Assembly: GCA_903910705.1 (NCBI GenBank)
Contig: CAIWAN010000085.1
Coordinates: forward strand, 1-56,345
Direction of reading: 5' to 3'
From: an uncultured Candidatus Marinamargulisbacteria bacterium
GTDB lineage: Bacteria > Margulisbacteria > Riflemargulisbacteria > GWF2-35-9
Length of the DNA stretch: 56,345 nt
Shown: positions 29,813 through 39,700 of the stretch, one piece after another
How positions within the stretch are numbered: the first letter of the stretch is position 1
Layout of the letters: each line of letters starts with the position of its first letter
The notes under the pieces: generated by a model
Seen by the model: the letters and a program-made list of their open reading frames with translations, nothing else
What the model was told of the DNA's origin: nothing
Databases searched by the model: none
Translations under genes and position numbers: made by a program

Positions 29813-32224
29813 TTACCCTAACGTGACCTCAACGAGATGTTCTTTTTTGTCATTAAAGAAGGGCGCGATGTTGCCAACGATCGGCTTTCCATCGACGTCC
29901 ATTGATTTAACACCTTGATTGACACCGTTTGGGTTCTTGACGTTGATGATGTAGGTCGCCCCACGAAACACGCGTTTGACCGAGAATCCGCTCCACTCTT
30001 TGGGAATACAGGGATTAACCGCAAGGCCTGTATAGGTAGGTTGAACGCCAAGAATGTGTTTGGTCGCTGCTTGATACGTCCAAGACGCTGTCCCCGAGAG
30101 CCAACTATTGCGACCGAGCCCGAACTGTGGATGCTCGTTGCCTAAAATGTTTTGAGGGTAAGAGTAGGGCTCACATTCGAAAATATCGATGATATCATTT
30201 TTGGTCGCTGGGTTGATCTGTTGATAATACTCAAACGCACGATTCCCGTGACCGAGTAAGGTTTCCGCGATCATGCACCAAGGGTTGGTGTGCAAGAACA
30301 CGCCGCCGTTTTCTTTGGCACCGGGTGGGTATGTCGTGATGCCGCCTTTGCGACAATCAAACCCGTTAAAGCCCGGCCAGCTGAGTTTGATACCATACTG
30401 GGTGTTGAGGTGTTTGTTGACAGAGTTCATGGCTTTCTCTGCTTTATCTTGTGGGGCAACCCCAGACAAGACGGCCCATGACTGGCTATTCACATAGATC
30501 TTGCCTTGCTCATTTTTAGCCGACCCTAACGGGGTGCCATCTTCTTCAAAGTAACGGACATACCAGTCGCCGTCCCACGCACTGGTGTTGACCGCGTCTT
30601 TCATCTCGTTGAAATGTAGGCGATAGACCTCGGCTTGTTGGGTGTCTCCGAGCGTATCCATCAATTCGATGACATCACTAAGGGCCTTCGCATATTGATT
30701 CGCAACAAAGAGGCTCTCGGCGTTACCTTTTAAATTAACGGTATCATTCCAGTCCGCAAATCCGAGCAAGGGGAGTCCATGACTGCCTTTATGGGTATGG
30801 GTGAATTCAAGTGCGCGTTTGAGATGGTCAAGAACCGTCCCTTTTTCGCGCTTATCGAGGTCGACATTCTTTTCATAGTAGGTAATCTCTTTTTTCAGGA
30901 GATCAAGGTCGCCGGTCTCTTTTAAATACGTGCAAACCGCAAGGACAATCCAAAGATGGTCATCGCCATAAAACTTGTGTCCATGCTCTTCACGAGAATC
31001 ACCTTCGTTGGCCTCAAGGGTCGATGCGAAGAATTGGTGCATGGCCGAACCGTCAGCTTTTTGGACGCTGAGGATCTTTTCCATCAGTTCAAGCCCTTCC
31101 GCTGGCATATGGGCCATCGTTCCCATCACATCTTGCGAACTATCTCGAAAGCCAAGTCCGCGGCCGCCAAATCCCAATTGGTAAAGGGAAAGATCTCTTG
31201 ACCAGTTTTTGGTGGTGTGACATTGACGAGGATTATGAATATTGACCATCGAGTTGAACGAGGCATCCGGTGTTTCGACTTGAAGGGTAGCCAGATACTC
31301 ATCCCAGAAAGCTTTCAGGGCATCAAACGCCTTGTCGACTTTTTGCGGGTCTCGGAAAGAGTTAATGGACTTCATGGCTTCATCGAGGGTGGCTTCTTGG
31401 CCAAGTTGCGTAATGATGCGCTTGGTCTCACCGGGGCGAAGCGTTCCAAGGGCATGGAGCAGAGCGCTAATATTATCCGCGCGACGTGCTTCATAGTTGG
31501 AGAGATGCGCCTTTTGGAGAGCTAACGGGTTTTTCCACGTGCCATATTCATTGTCACCCAAGAACTGTTTCCGGTCGGTTTCCCAAGAATCCACAGGGGT
31601 ATTCGAGGTGAAATAATTAACAGCGGTATCTCGCTTCATGAAGGCGTATTGCTTGTGAATGACCTGTCCATGTTTGTCGGTTATCGCATCAACCGTCATG
31701 GTTTGAGGCACCCAATCCGCGTTAGTGAATTGCTTTAACGCATCAAAGTGGCTGTATTCAACAACAGGGATAACGTCGAGGGTAACGGGCTCTTTGCTGA
31801 TATTGGTGATCTCGATATCGCGAATGACCACGTTGCTGTTATGGGGGACAAAAATCGTGACTTGGGTGCGGATGCCATAGAACTCAGAAATGATGCGTTG
31901 ATACGAAAGCCCAACATGGCATTCGTATTTGGTGTACTTGTCGAGGGTCGGGACGAAAAAGGGAGAGAACACTTTGTAGCCCGTTTTCTGATGAATACGG
32001 ATATAGAGTGTTTCGCCTTTAAAGTCAGAGCTAGGGAGCTGAGGAATATATTTGGTGATGCGATTGAGAGCAGGGTCGCCCTTGCAAATAATGGAGCCAC
32101 CCGTATGGTCGACGATCCCCCCAAACTTGAGGGTGCCGACATAGTTTACCCATTTGACCGGAGTCTTTGGGTCGGTAATGACATATTCACGGTTCGCATC
32201 ATCAAAATATCCATATTTTCCCAT
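29813..32224 (-). CDS. GH94-family glycoside phosphorylase (cellobiose/chitobiose phosphorylase-like)
   Basis: GKYGYFDDANREYVITDPKTPVKWVNYVG N-terminus; LSNYEARRADNISALLHALGTLRPGE; GFGGRGLGFRDSSQDVMG; GFADWNDTVNL. Confidence 0.85.
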   Translation of the reverse strand: MGKYGYFDDANREYVITDPKTPVKWVNYVGTLKFGGIVDHTGGSIICKGDPALNRITKYIPQLPSSDFKGETLYIRIHQKTGYKVFSPFFVPTLDKYTKYECHVGLSYQRIISEFYGIRTQVTIFVPHNSNVVIRDIEITNISKEPVTLDVIPVVEYSHFDALKQFTNADWVPQTMTVDAITDKHGQVIHKQYAFMKRDTAVNYFTSNTPVDSWETDRKQFLGDNEYGTWKNPLALQKAHLSNYEARRADNISALLHALGTLRPGETKRIITQLGQEATLDEAMKSINSFRDPQKVDKAFDALKAFWDEYLATLQVETPDASFNSMVNIHNPRQCHTTKNWSRDLSLYQLGFGGRGLGFRDSSQDVMGTMAHMPAEGLELMEKILSVQKADGSAMHQFFASTLEANEGDSREEHGHKFYGDDHLWIVLAVCTYLKETGDLDLLKKEITYYEKNVDLDKREKGTVLDHLKRALEFTHTHKGSHGLPLLGFADWNDTVNLKGNAESLFVANQYAKALSDVIELMDTLGDTQQAEVYRLHFNEMKDAVNTSAWDGDWYVRYFEEDGTPLGSAKNEQGKIYVNSQSWAVLSGVAPQDKAEKAMNSVNKHLNTQYGIKLSWPGFNGFDCRKGGITTYPPGAKENGGVFLHTNPWCMIAETLLGHGNRAFEYYQQINPATKNDIIDIFECEPYSYPQNILGNEHPQFGLGRNSWLSGTASWTYQAATKHILGVQPTYTGLAVNPCIPKEWSGFSVKRVFRGATYIINVKNPNGVNQGVKSMDVDGKPIVGNIAPFFNDKKEHLVEVTLG

Positions 32225-32245
32225 TACGTGTTCTCCTTATTTGTT

Positions 32246-33430
32246 TTACCAGCTTGGTTCGATACAGGTCGCACCGAACTTGCTTTGTCCATCTTTGGCA
32301 CCCTTCATAAAACTAGCGTTCGTCGCATGACGAATACGCGCATACGTGAAGAACTTTGAAAGCGGCTTTAAGGTCAACACCGGCCAGAAATATCGGGCTG
32401 TAAAGACCACGAAAATGAGCGCGAATAATTCGAAAGCAAGCGTCAAAAAGGCGGCGTCAACGACACCCACCGATACATTCGCCAGACTAAACATCACCAG
32501 CAATAGCAATGTAATCCACATGCTCCAGAAGGAAGAATGCATGACATGGTAGTTGCCGATATGGATGATGCCTTTGCGGTACCAAGGGATATTGAAGCAA
32601 ATGCCAGGTTTCTTTCCGGCTTGAATAACAAATTCGAGGACTTTTTTGTCGCTGTGTTTAGAAATAAGGAGCGGATGACCGTAGCCATAACCGTACCATT
32701 GCTTTTTAAAGCTCTTCATATCGACGCGGTGCATGTGTTTGATGACGGATTCTTTGGAGAAATAAAGCACAAATCCGGCGCGCATAATGCGAAGCGAGAA
32801 ATCCACATCTTCACCGGTGGGCTCGTCCCAGAACTCGCCACCAATGGCATCGATGGCTTTCTTGCTGACGCAGAAATTAGCGGTGGCGAAGAAGGGGCTG
32901 TAATCGCCACCATTCACTTCATGAGGCAACCATTTGCTGACGGTAGGCATATAGCCAGACTCGGTCAACCCGCAGCGTCCGACAGGGGACAAGAAGCGAA
33001 CTTGCTCGCAGTAGTTCTCGGTAAAATTATCGGGTTCGACACGAAGGGTCAGCACTTCGCCACCTACGCCACCGATTTTGGCATCCTTTTCAAACGGAGC
33101 GACGATCTGGTATGCCCAGTCTTTATTCGGAGCGCAGTCACCATCAGTAAAGAGCACATAGTCGCCGGTGACGATCTTGATGGCCGCATTGCGTGCATGA
33201 CCCGGTGATTTACAGTTGGGCACTTCGACTAATTTGATGAAATCGTGTTTCTTTTGGAAGTCCTTAATGATCTCAACGGTTTTGTCGGTACTGCCACCAT
33301 CGCCGAGGATGATCTCCATCTTGTCGAGCGGGTAGTCAATGTTGAGAAGGTACTCGAATGTCGTCTTTAGGGTGCGATCTGCATTGCGGACCGGTACGAT
33401 AATCGAGATCTTGGGTTCAAACTTAGCCAT
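32246..33430 (-). CDS. Family 2 glycosyltransferase with C-terminal TM segments
   Basis: KISIIVPVRNADRTLKTT, ILGDGGSTDKTVEI, DGDCAPNKDW, TGEDVDFSLR. AAGGAG upstream of ATG at 33430. Confidence 0.92.
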   Translation of the reverse strand: MAKFEPKISIIVPVRNADRTLKTTFEYLLNIDYPLDKMEIILGDGGSTDKTVEIIKDFQKKHDFIKLVEVPNCKSPGHARNAAIKIVTGDYVLFTDGDCAPNKDWAYQIVAPFEKDAKIGGVGGEVLTLRVEPDNFTENYCEQVRFLSPVGRCGLTESGYMPTVSKWLPHEVNGGDYSPFFATANFCVSKKAIDAIGGEFWDEPTGEDVDFSLRIMRAGFVLYFSKESVIKHMHRVDMKSFKKQWYGYGYGHPLLISKHSDKKVLEFVIQAGKKPGICFNIPWYRKGIIHIGNYHVMHSSFWSMWITLLLLVMFSLANVSVGVVDAAFLTLAFELFALIFVVFTARYFWPVLTLKPLSKFFTYARIRHATNASFMKGAKDGQSKFGATCIEPSW

Positions 33431-33475
33431 AAAAAAACTCCTTTTTCTGTGAGATTTGCAAACCATGTCACTATA

Positions 33476-33526
33476 CGAAACAAGCCTTTTATCGTCAAGG
33501 CGTTGAAAAGTGCGACGAGGTCAATT
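33476..33526. repeat. 51-bp direct repeat, left copy
   Basis: CGAAACAAGCCTTTTATCGTCAAGGCGTTGAAAAGTGCGACGAGGTCAATT, identical to 42117-42167. Confidence 0.95.
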
Positions 33527-33545
33527 TTGGGCACGTGCCCAAAAT
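33524..33545. repeat. 22-bp perfect palindrome
   Basis: ATTTTGGGCACGTGCCCAAAAT is its own reverse complement. Confidence 0.95.
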
Positions 33546-33582
33546 CTTTAGGTCTTTCCAATGGCCGCTCATTGTAGCTACC

Positions 33583-33991
33583 TCATGTGTTAGAAAATAT
33601 GGATACAAAATGGGCTGTACAAGGTGCCACGGGCACTCTCACCAATATGGACGAGATGCGACAAAACAAACTCATCCGTACCCACTCTGATGAGGTTTTC
33701 TTTGAATAAATAGACGTGAGTTTGTTTAGAACTTCCTTTTCCGCTTGGATAAGTTTCAAATGCTCGTCACACACCTTACGAGAGATATGAAGTCTTGCAT
33801 ATGACTCTGCATCCAAAACAGAAGCGGGGGCAATGATTGGAGATTTGTTTAGTTGAATACCTTTGACACGAATTCGCTTCTCATACGTCTAATGATTCAT
33901 CGGTTCGGATGCACGCGAATTGAGCAATGCGATCTAACTGGGGATTGATGCCGAAGGTCTCCAGATCGTAGAAGAGGAAGGTATTTGTCAT
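33583..33991 (-). pseudogene. sbcB: Exonuclease I (SbcB) remnant: N-terminal 36 codons then C-terminal fragment in another frame
   Basis: MTNTFLFYDLETFGINPQLDRIAQFACIRTDESLDV* (33991-33881), followed out of frame by YEKRIRVKGIQLNKSPIIAPASVLDAESYARLHISRKVCDEHLKLIQAEKEVLNKLTSIYSK, which resembles an internal ExoI segment. Confidence 0.75.
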
Positions 33992-34980
33992 GTTTTGGGT
34001 TTCTTCAGCTTTTTAATATCGGATTCTAACTCATTTAGGTTTTGTGATTTTTCAAACGTCCTTTGAGCTATCCGATACCGCTCTAACTCTGCTTCTGATT
34101 TTTCTAGAGCCATTGTATGGCTCACATTACCAGCGTGATTTAATAACTCTCTACCGTTCAGTTGTAAAATAGTATCCAAACGCTTTATCCAATCGCTCAT
34201 GTACATGGGGGTTTGTTGAAGAGCCATTGTCTCAGCAAAGGCTAAATACTGCTCGACCAATAATCCCAAGAGCTTTATCTCTTCTTCATTTAAGTAGTTT
34301 TTTGCAATACTCACGTCCGATTTCTTGATTGAAACGACATTCTTTTTATCGAACGATTGCATCCCCAATAAGGGCAAACTCGCATCAACTCGGCGGTAGA
34401 CTAATTCGGCCGCCGTTTGCTGACTAATGGCCCACAGCAATTTATTCTGTACCACCTTAAAGAATTCGAGGGTCTTTTCAGCTTTGGGGTCATAGTCAAT
34501 GCTTGTGGTATAAATGTCTTTTATTTTCTGATAGAAGAATCGCTCCGAAAGACGGATTTCACGAATACGTTCCTGTAATTCGGTGAAGTAATTCATTGAA
34601 CTACCTGACTTAAAGCGCTCATCATTCAGAGAAAAGCCTTTGATAATATATTCTTTAAGCCGTTGGGTGGCCCAAATACGAAACTGTGTGCCTTGAGCTG
34701 ACTTTACACGATATCCGACAGATATAATGACATCCAGATTATAGTAATGATGGGCTTTTTGTTGAAATTCGGAATTTCCGAATTTCTTCATGGTTGCGTC
34801 TTCTCGCAACTCGTTTTCTTCGTAGATATTTTTGATATGCTCGTTTATGGTTGATTTTGCTTTCCCAAACAATAATGCCAGTTGGTCTTGGGTTAGCCAT
34901 ACGGTTTCTTCTTCTAAGCGGACATCAATTTTGATATTGCCGTCAGGGTTTTGGTAGATGAGAATTTCGCTATTATTCAT
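33988..34980 (-). CDS. rhuM: RhuM family protein
   Basis: IKIDVRLEEETVWLTQDQLALLFGKAKSTINEHIKNIYEENEL, YYNLDVIISVGYRVKSAQGTQFRIWATQRLKEYIIKGF. Confidence 0.9.
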   Translation of the reverse strand: MNNSEILIYQNPDGNIKIDVRLEEETVWLTQDQLALLFGKAKSTINEHIKNIYEENELREDATMKKFGNSEFQQKAHHYYNLDVIISVGYRVKSAQGTQFRIWATQRLKEYIIKGFSLNDERFKSGSSMNYFTELQERIREIRLSERFFYQKIKDIYTTSIDYDPKAEKTLEFFKVVQNKLLWAISQQTAAELVYRRVDASLPLLGMQSFDKKNVVSIKKSDVSIAKNYLNEEEIKLLGLLVEQYLAFAETMALQQTPMYMSDWIKRLDTILQLNGRELLNHAGNVSHTMALEKSEAELERYRIAQRTFEKSQNLNELESDIKKLKKPKT

Positions 34981-35083
34981 TTTTTAGTTTTCTCCGATTG
35001 GGTTTATTTTTACCATACCCAGTCTTCATGCAGGAAAACTGGGCAATCCGGTCTAGTTGGGGATTAATGCCAAAGGTAGTGTT
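34973..35083 (-). pseudogene. sbcB: Second fragment of the SbcB N-terminus between the helicase and rhuM
   Basis: Reverse strand NTTFGINPQLDRIAQFSCMKTGYG..., matching TFGINPQLDRIAQF.C in the other remnant; stop overlaps the rhuM start. Confidence 0.7.
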
Positions 35084-36696
35084 CACTCCCTCAACCCCAA
35101 CACTGGCTTATAAAACTGTCCAATCCACACTTTGGAAGTAGCAATTATTCCTTGTGCAATAAGCGAATCGATTTGTTCACAGACATCCTCCTGAGTATCG
35201 CCTCGCAAGGCTCCGTAACTCTTAAGTTGGTTGTGCTTATTCTCAAAGATTTTTTTGTTCTTACTACCCATTAAGATACCAGAAATATAGAGTTTTCCGT
35301 AAGGAATGCTCAGCTCATTGATACAGGCAACAACAGACGTAGCATATTTATCGATTGTTGGTTTGCCACTATCCAGATTATCTTCATGAATGATTTTGTC
35401 TTTGACTAGCTCCCAAAAAACATCCAGTTCTTTGTTGATGATAATCTCATGTTGGGCAATAGCATTGAGCATAAAGATACCCTCATACGTTCTGCATCGA
35501 CTGAGGGCGACATAGAGTTGCCCAGGTGCAAAGGCTGAAACGGCCGTATCTAAAAGGACTCGGTCATAGGTCTGACCTTGGCTTTTGTGAATGGTAATTG
35601 CCCAGCCAAGCCGAACGGGCAACTGCTTAAATTCACCAGTGACGTCCTCTTTAATGGCCTCGTCGACCACTTCATATTTGAGTCGCTGCCACGTTTGATA
35701 GGCCACTTGGAGTTCGGCATCCTTGCAAAGAACAACGAGGTGTTTCGCTTCGATTGCTTTAATAATTCCGATATCCCCATTCACCCATTGCCTCGCTTCA
35801 TCGTTCTTAATAAAAAGGACTTGAGCACCCACTTTTAACCTCAATACTTTTTCGGTGGGATAGTCTCCCTCTGGGAAGTCGCCACTGATCTCAGCGGTAA
35901 ACTCATGTTCCGAGGAAGGGAGCTTGGCGAGACGCTCCTCATTGTGTTTGGTTGCCAGTTTATTGGTGGTGGTTAGCGTGATATACGGTTCGGGAATGGA
36001 TGCTTTTGAGGCGACAATCCGCTTATCGAGCACCTCGCCTATCTTGTCACCATACTCATAGACACGAATGTTGTTCAGCGACTCAACCCATGCTTCGTCC
36101 TTTTGGCGATAAACCGTTGAGAGCTCAATGACGTTAAGTTGATCTGACTCTGTTATTTCCTTAAACACCCGTGAGTTAAAAAAATAGTGCCCTTTGTAGT
36201 TGTTTTGCTTAAAAACGATTTCTTCTTCTCGTCTCACCACCGGAGGAAGTTGATAAATATCCCCAACCATCATGACTTTGACGCCACCAAACGCAACATC
36301 AGACCGGTTTCTGTTTATGCGTAAGGACCTATCAATCCCATCGAGAATGTCTGCGCGAACCATCGAGATTTCATCAATGATGAGCAGGTCGATCTTTTTA
36401 TAAACCCCTGTTTTCTTTGCTTTTGAAATATGGGTAACATCAATAAATCGTGGCGGAAATTTGAAGAAGGAATGTATCGTCTGTCCACCGACATTGATAG
36501 CAGCGATCCCCGTTGGCGCGACCACAACCCATTTGTTTTTGTAATGTCGCTTCAGGTAGGCGATAAACGTCGATTTTCCTGTGCCGGCTTTACCATGGAT
36601 AATGATCGACTTGTTGGATTGCTCAAGGATTTTAACAATCTTTTCAAACGAAGTGGTGTCAATATTTGTCTGAACCACAGGCTTTTGTTCAAACAT
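35083..36696 (-). CDS. PIF1/RecD-like SF1 DNA helicase
   Basis: Walker A HGKAGTGKSTFIAYL, Walker B LLIDEISMV, AITIHKSQGQTYDRVLLD, LYVALSRCRTYEGIFML. Confidence 0.9.
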   Translation of the reverse strand: MFEQKPVVQTNIDTTSFEKIVKILEQSNKSIIIHGKAGTGKSTFIAYLKRHYKNKWVVVAPTGIAAINVGGQTIHSFFKFPPRFIDVTHISKAKKTGVYKKIDLLIIDEISMVRADILDGIDRSLRINRNRSDVAFGGVKVMMVGDIYQLPPVVRREEEIVFKQNNYKGHYFFNSRVFKEITESDQLNVIELSTVYRQKDEAWVESLNNIRVYEYGDKIGEVLDKRIVASKASIPEPYITLTTTNKLATKHNEERLAKLPSSEHEFTAEISGDFPEGDYPTEKVLRLKVGAQVLFIKNDEARQWVNGDIGIIKAIEAKHLVVLCKDAELQVAYQTWQRLKYEVVDEAIKEDVTGEFKQLPVRLGWAITIHKSQGQTYDRVLLDTAVSAFAPGQLYVALSRCRTYEGIFMLNAIAQHEIIINKELDVFWELVKDKIIHEDNLDSGKPTIDKYATSVVACINELSIPYGKLYISGILMGSKNKKIFENKHNQLKSYGALRGDTQEDVCEQIDSLIAQGIIATSKVWIGQFYKPVLGLRE

Positions 36697-36701
36697 TAGG
36701 G

Positions 36702-39700
36702 TTATGAAACCTTGTCGAAGTTAATGGGGGGCAACGCCTTTACAATATCGACGGTTTGAACACTGAGATGGATGACGCTGAGCAGTAAATCCAAAATATA
36801 GCGGGGCTTTTCGACTTCCTTAGCCCAATCGTTAGGGTCATTCTTGATGCCACTGTCTTTGTCGGTTGTGATTTGATAGCGTTCCATAATCCAGTCAATC
36901 GCACTTTTTCCATTGACGATGTATTCATAGGCTTTGTCAGGGATATGGCTAATGGTGATGTGGCTGTTATAAAAGATGGTGTCCTTTTGGCCTTTTTTTG
37001 GATAGCGCATCTTTTCAACCCAGTAATTACCCGATTCATCGTCATCGACAACCACCTCGGGGTACGGGGCAACAGATTCATAATTAAGATGAAGATCGGC
37101 GAGTTTGCGGCCTGCTTTGCTAAACGCCCAAAAGTCTCGGACATCCTCAACAAGCGGAAGACGTGGCAGCATTTTCTTTAAATCATTGGCAAAGGTTTCA
37201 CGATAATCAGGGCTATGGAGGATGCCATAAACATAATAGAAAATATCCTCTTTGCTAATTTGGGTGCCATAGGTCTTATGGGCACGTTCAAAGATAAAAT
37301 CCGAAACACCATCCCGCCGAATATAACCACTCTCACTGGGTTTATCAAATAAAGTGAGTATTTGGGAGGGCTGTTCCTCATAGTAGTAAAGAGGAAAGCA
37401 TTGCCCATTGAATTGAAGCTGAACATCTGGGATACAACTTGTTAATATCACGGAGAAATCTTTACTTCCGCCAATGCCTGATACACAAATGACAAAATTC
37501 TTTGTAGTGACTGTTGGAAAAAACTCTTTCATTTGTCCCCGACGATGAATCATTTTATCTCCAGAATATAAGTTCTGCTTAAAAAATGGACGATAAACAC
37601 CAGTCAAAATACTGTTAGGTTCAAACTTTACAATATTTCCCCTCTCCAAATTTGAAATTAGACTACTGGTCCAGCTAATTATTTTTGAATCAGTATTAAC
37701 AAAGTCCTTTGTATCAAGTTTTGAACTTTTTAATTTCGTTTCCTTATAATCAGCCACTTGTTGATTGAAAAAAGAAACCATATTCTCCATGTTTTTCTTA
37801 AGGGTATTCTTTAAAGAGTTATAAACCCATACGTCTCGACCCGTTTCGTTTCCTCTTGAATTAACTACAAAGAATGACGAAGTCTTGGCATCAAACTTCT
37901 TTTCAGATTCAATAGGTATAAACATTTCAAAAGAGCTATTTCGGAGGCTTATCCAATCGCCCTCATTATTCGGTTCCAGCACTTTCCACGACAAACCACT
38001 ATTATTAACGGATCTTGTTTTTTTTATGATTTCGAGTTTTTCTTCTCGGCTTAGGTAATCCCCGATATCATGATAGTGAATCGTTGCCTTTGTGTTTGTT
38101 TTATGGGGATTCTTGACCAATAAGGTTATCGAAATAGGGGTTCTTGAGCCTCCACCAAACACATTCCCTGCCTCTTTTTGCCTAAGAGCACCGCTTGTTC
38201 TTGCATTCCCACGCAAATTAAACACCCAAATACTACTAAATTCTGTTTCAAGACACTTTCGAAAACCATCCGCACTATTTCCATCCAACCACGCCCCATT
38301 CGAAACGAAACAAATAATGCCGCCATCTTTATCTAGGCGGTCCGTACTCCAACGAAAGGCTTTAATGTATGCATCATAGAGTGATTTATTAAGCCCAGCT
38401 TTTGATTCTTTTGCATAAGTTTCAGCAATTCTACTACCTAATTTAGGGTAAGATTGATTCTGTGCATTATCATTCGCACTTTTTTGACCAATAGAATACG
38501 GGGGATTGCCCATAATGACGCGAATAGGTGCCTTCTTTTGTGCGACCACCCGCTCCGAATTTTGTGGAAATATTTCCGACATCAACGCATCGGTGCCATC
38601 GGTTTCACCCAGTTGAAAGGTATCCGTTAAACATATCCCATCAAAGCTCTTGTATTCACTATCTGAACCCATGATGTCATGGTAGGCATTCTCAATATTG
38701 ACGGCAGCAATATAATACGCGAGCAACACGATTTCATTCGCATGAAGCTCATGGGTATATTTTCGTTGCAGGTCTTTTTTATCGATCAACCCACTTTGAA
38801 GCAACCGCGTAATAAACGTCCCCGTCCCAGTAAACGGATCAAGAATATGAACATTCTCATCACTGATACTGCGCCCAAACTCTTGCTTTAGGACATCATT
38901 CACCGAATGAACGATAAAATCGACCACCTCAACCGGCGTATAAACAATGCCCAACTGCTCCACCATTTTTGGAAAGGCGGTTTTGAAAAACTTATTATAG
39001 AGCTCGATAATAATGTGTTGCTTGCCTTCCGCATTATCAATGCCTTCGGCACGCTTACGGACCGAATCATAAAACTTATCCAAAGTCTCGGTGTCTTTTT
39101 CAACAACCTGCGCTTCGAGTTTATCAAGGATGGTCTGCATACTAATTGAAATGGGATTGTTCTTTACAAAGGAATACCCCTCGAACAACGCCTCAAATAC
39201 GGGTTTGGTAATGATATGCTGGCCTAACATTTCGATGGCCTGTTGCTGCGTTATGGAGGGATTGATATTTTGTTGCAACCCTTTCAAGAACAAGCTGAAC
39301 GCGTGTTTATGCTCTCCCTCATTTTCTACTATATGTTGAATCCGTTCGATTTGCCGCTCGGCAATCTCGGCAACGCTTTTGGCCCATTGTTCCCAATACA
39401 GTCGATCGCCCACCTTTTGAACCATCTTGGCATAAACAACGCTTTGCAGTTCTTCAAATTCAAGGCGCATTTGTTTAGTCACTTCTTTTTGTTTATGCTC
39501 TTCGCTCGGATTAACCGGAACCGCGTCGCCATTCTCATCAAAGGTATAATCGGGCCTGCCGACTAGGATATTGTCGGGCTTCTTGTGATTGAGTTCGATC
39601 TTATTCACGGTGGCATTAAAGCGGTCATCATGGGCACGTAACGCGTTCAGGACCGTCCAAACGACACGATATCGCTCATTGTTATCCAATGCTTTGTTAG

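Noticed and set aside
31748-32359. 203-aa ORF antisense to GH94/GT2
   Set aside because: Shadow ORF of well-supported minus-strand genes.
32537-33208. 223-aa ORF antisense to the GT2 gene
   Set aside because: Low-complexity mirror of the GT2 reading frame; no family recognised.
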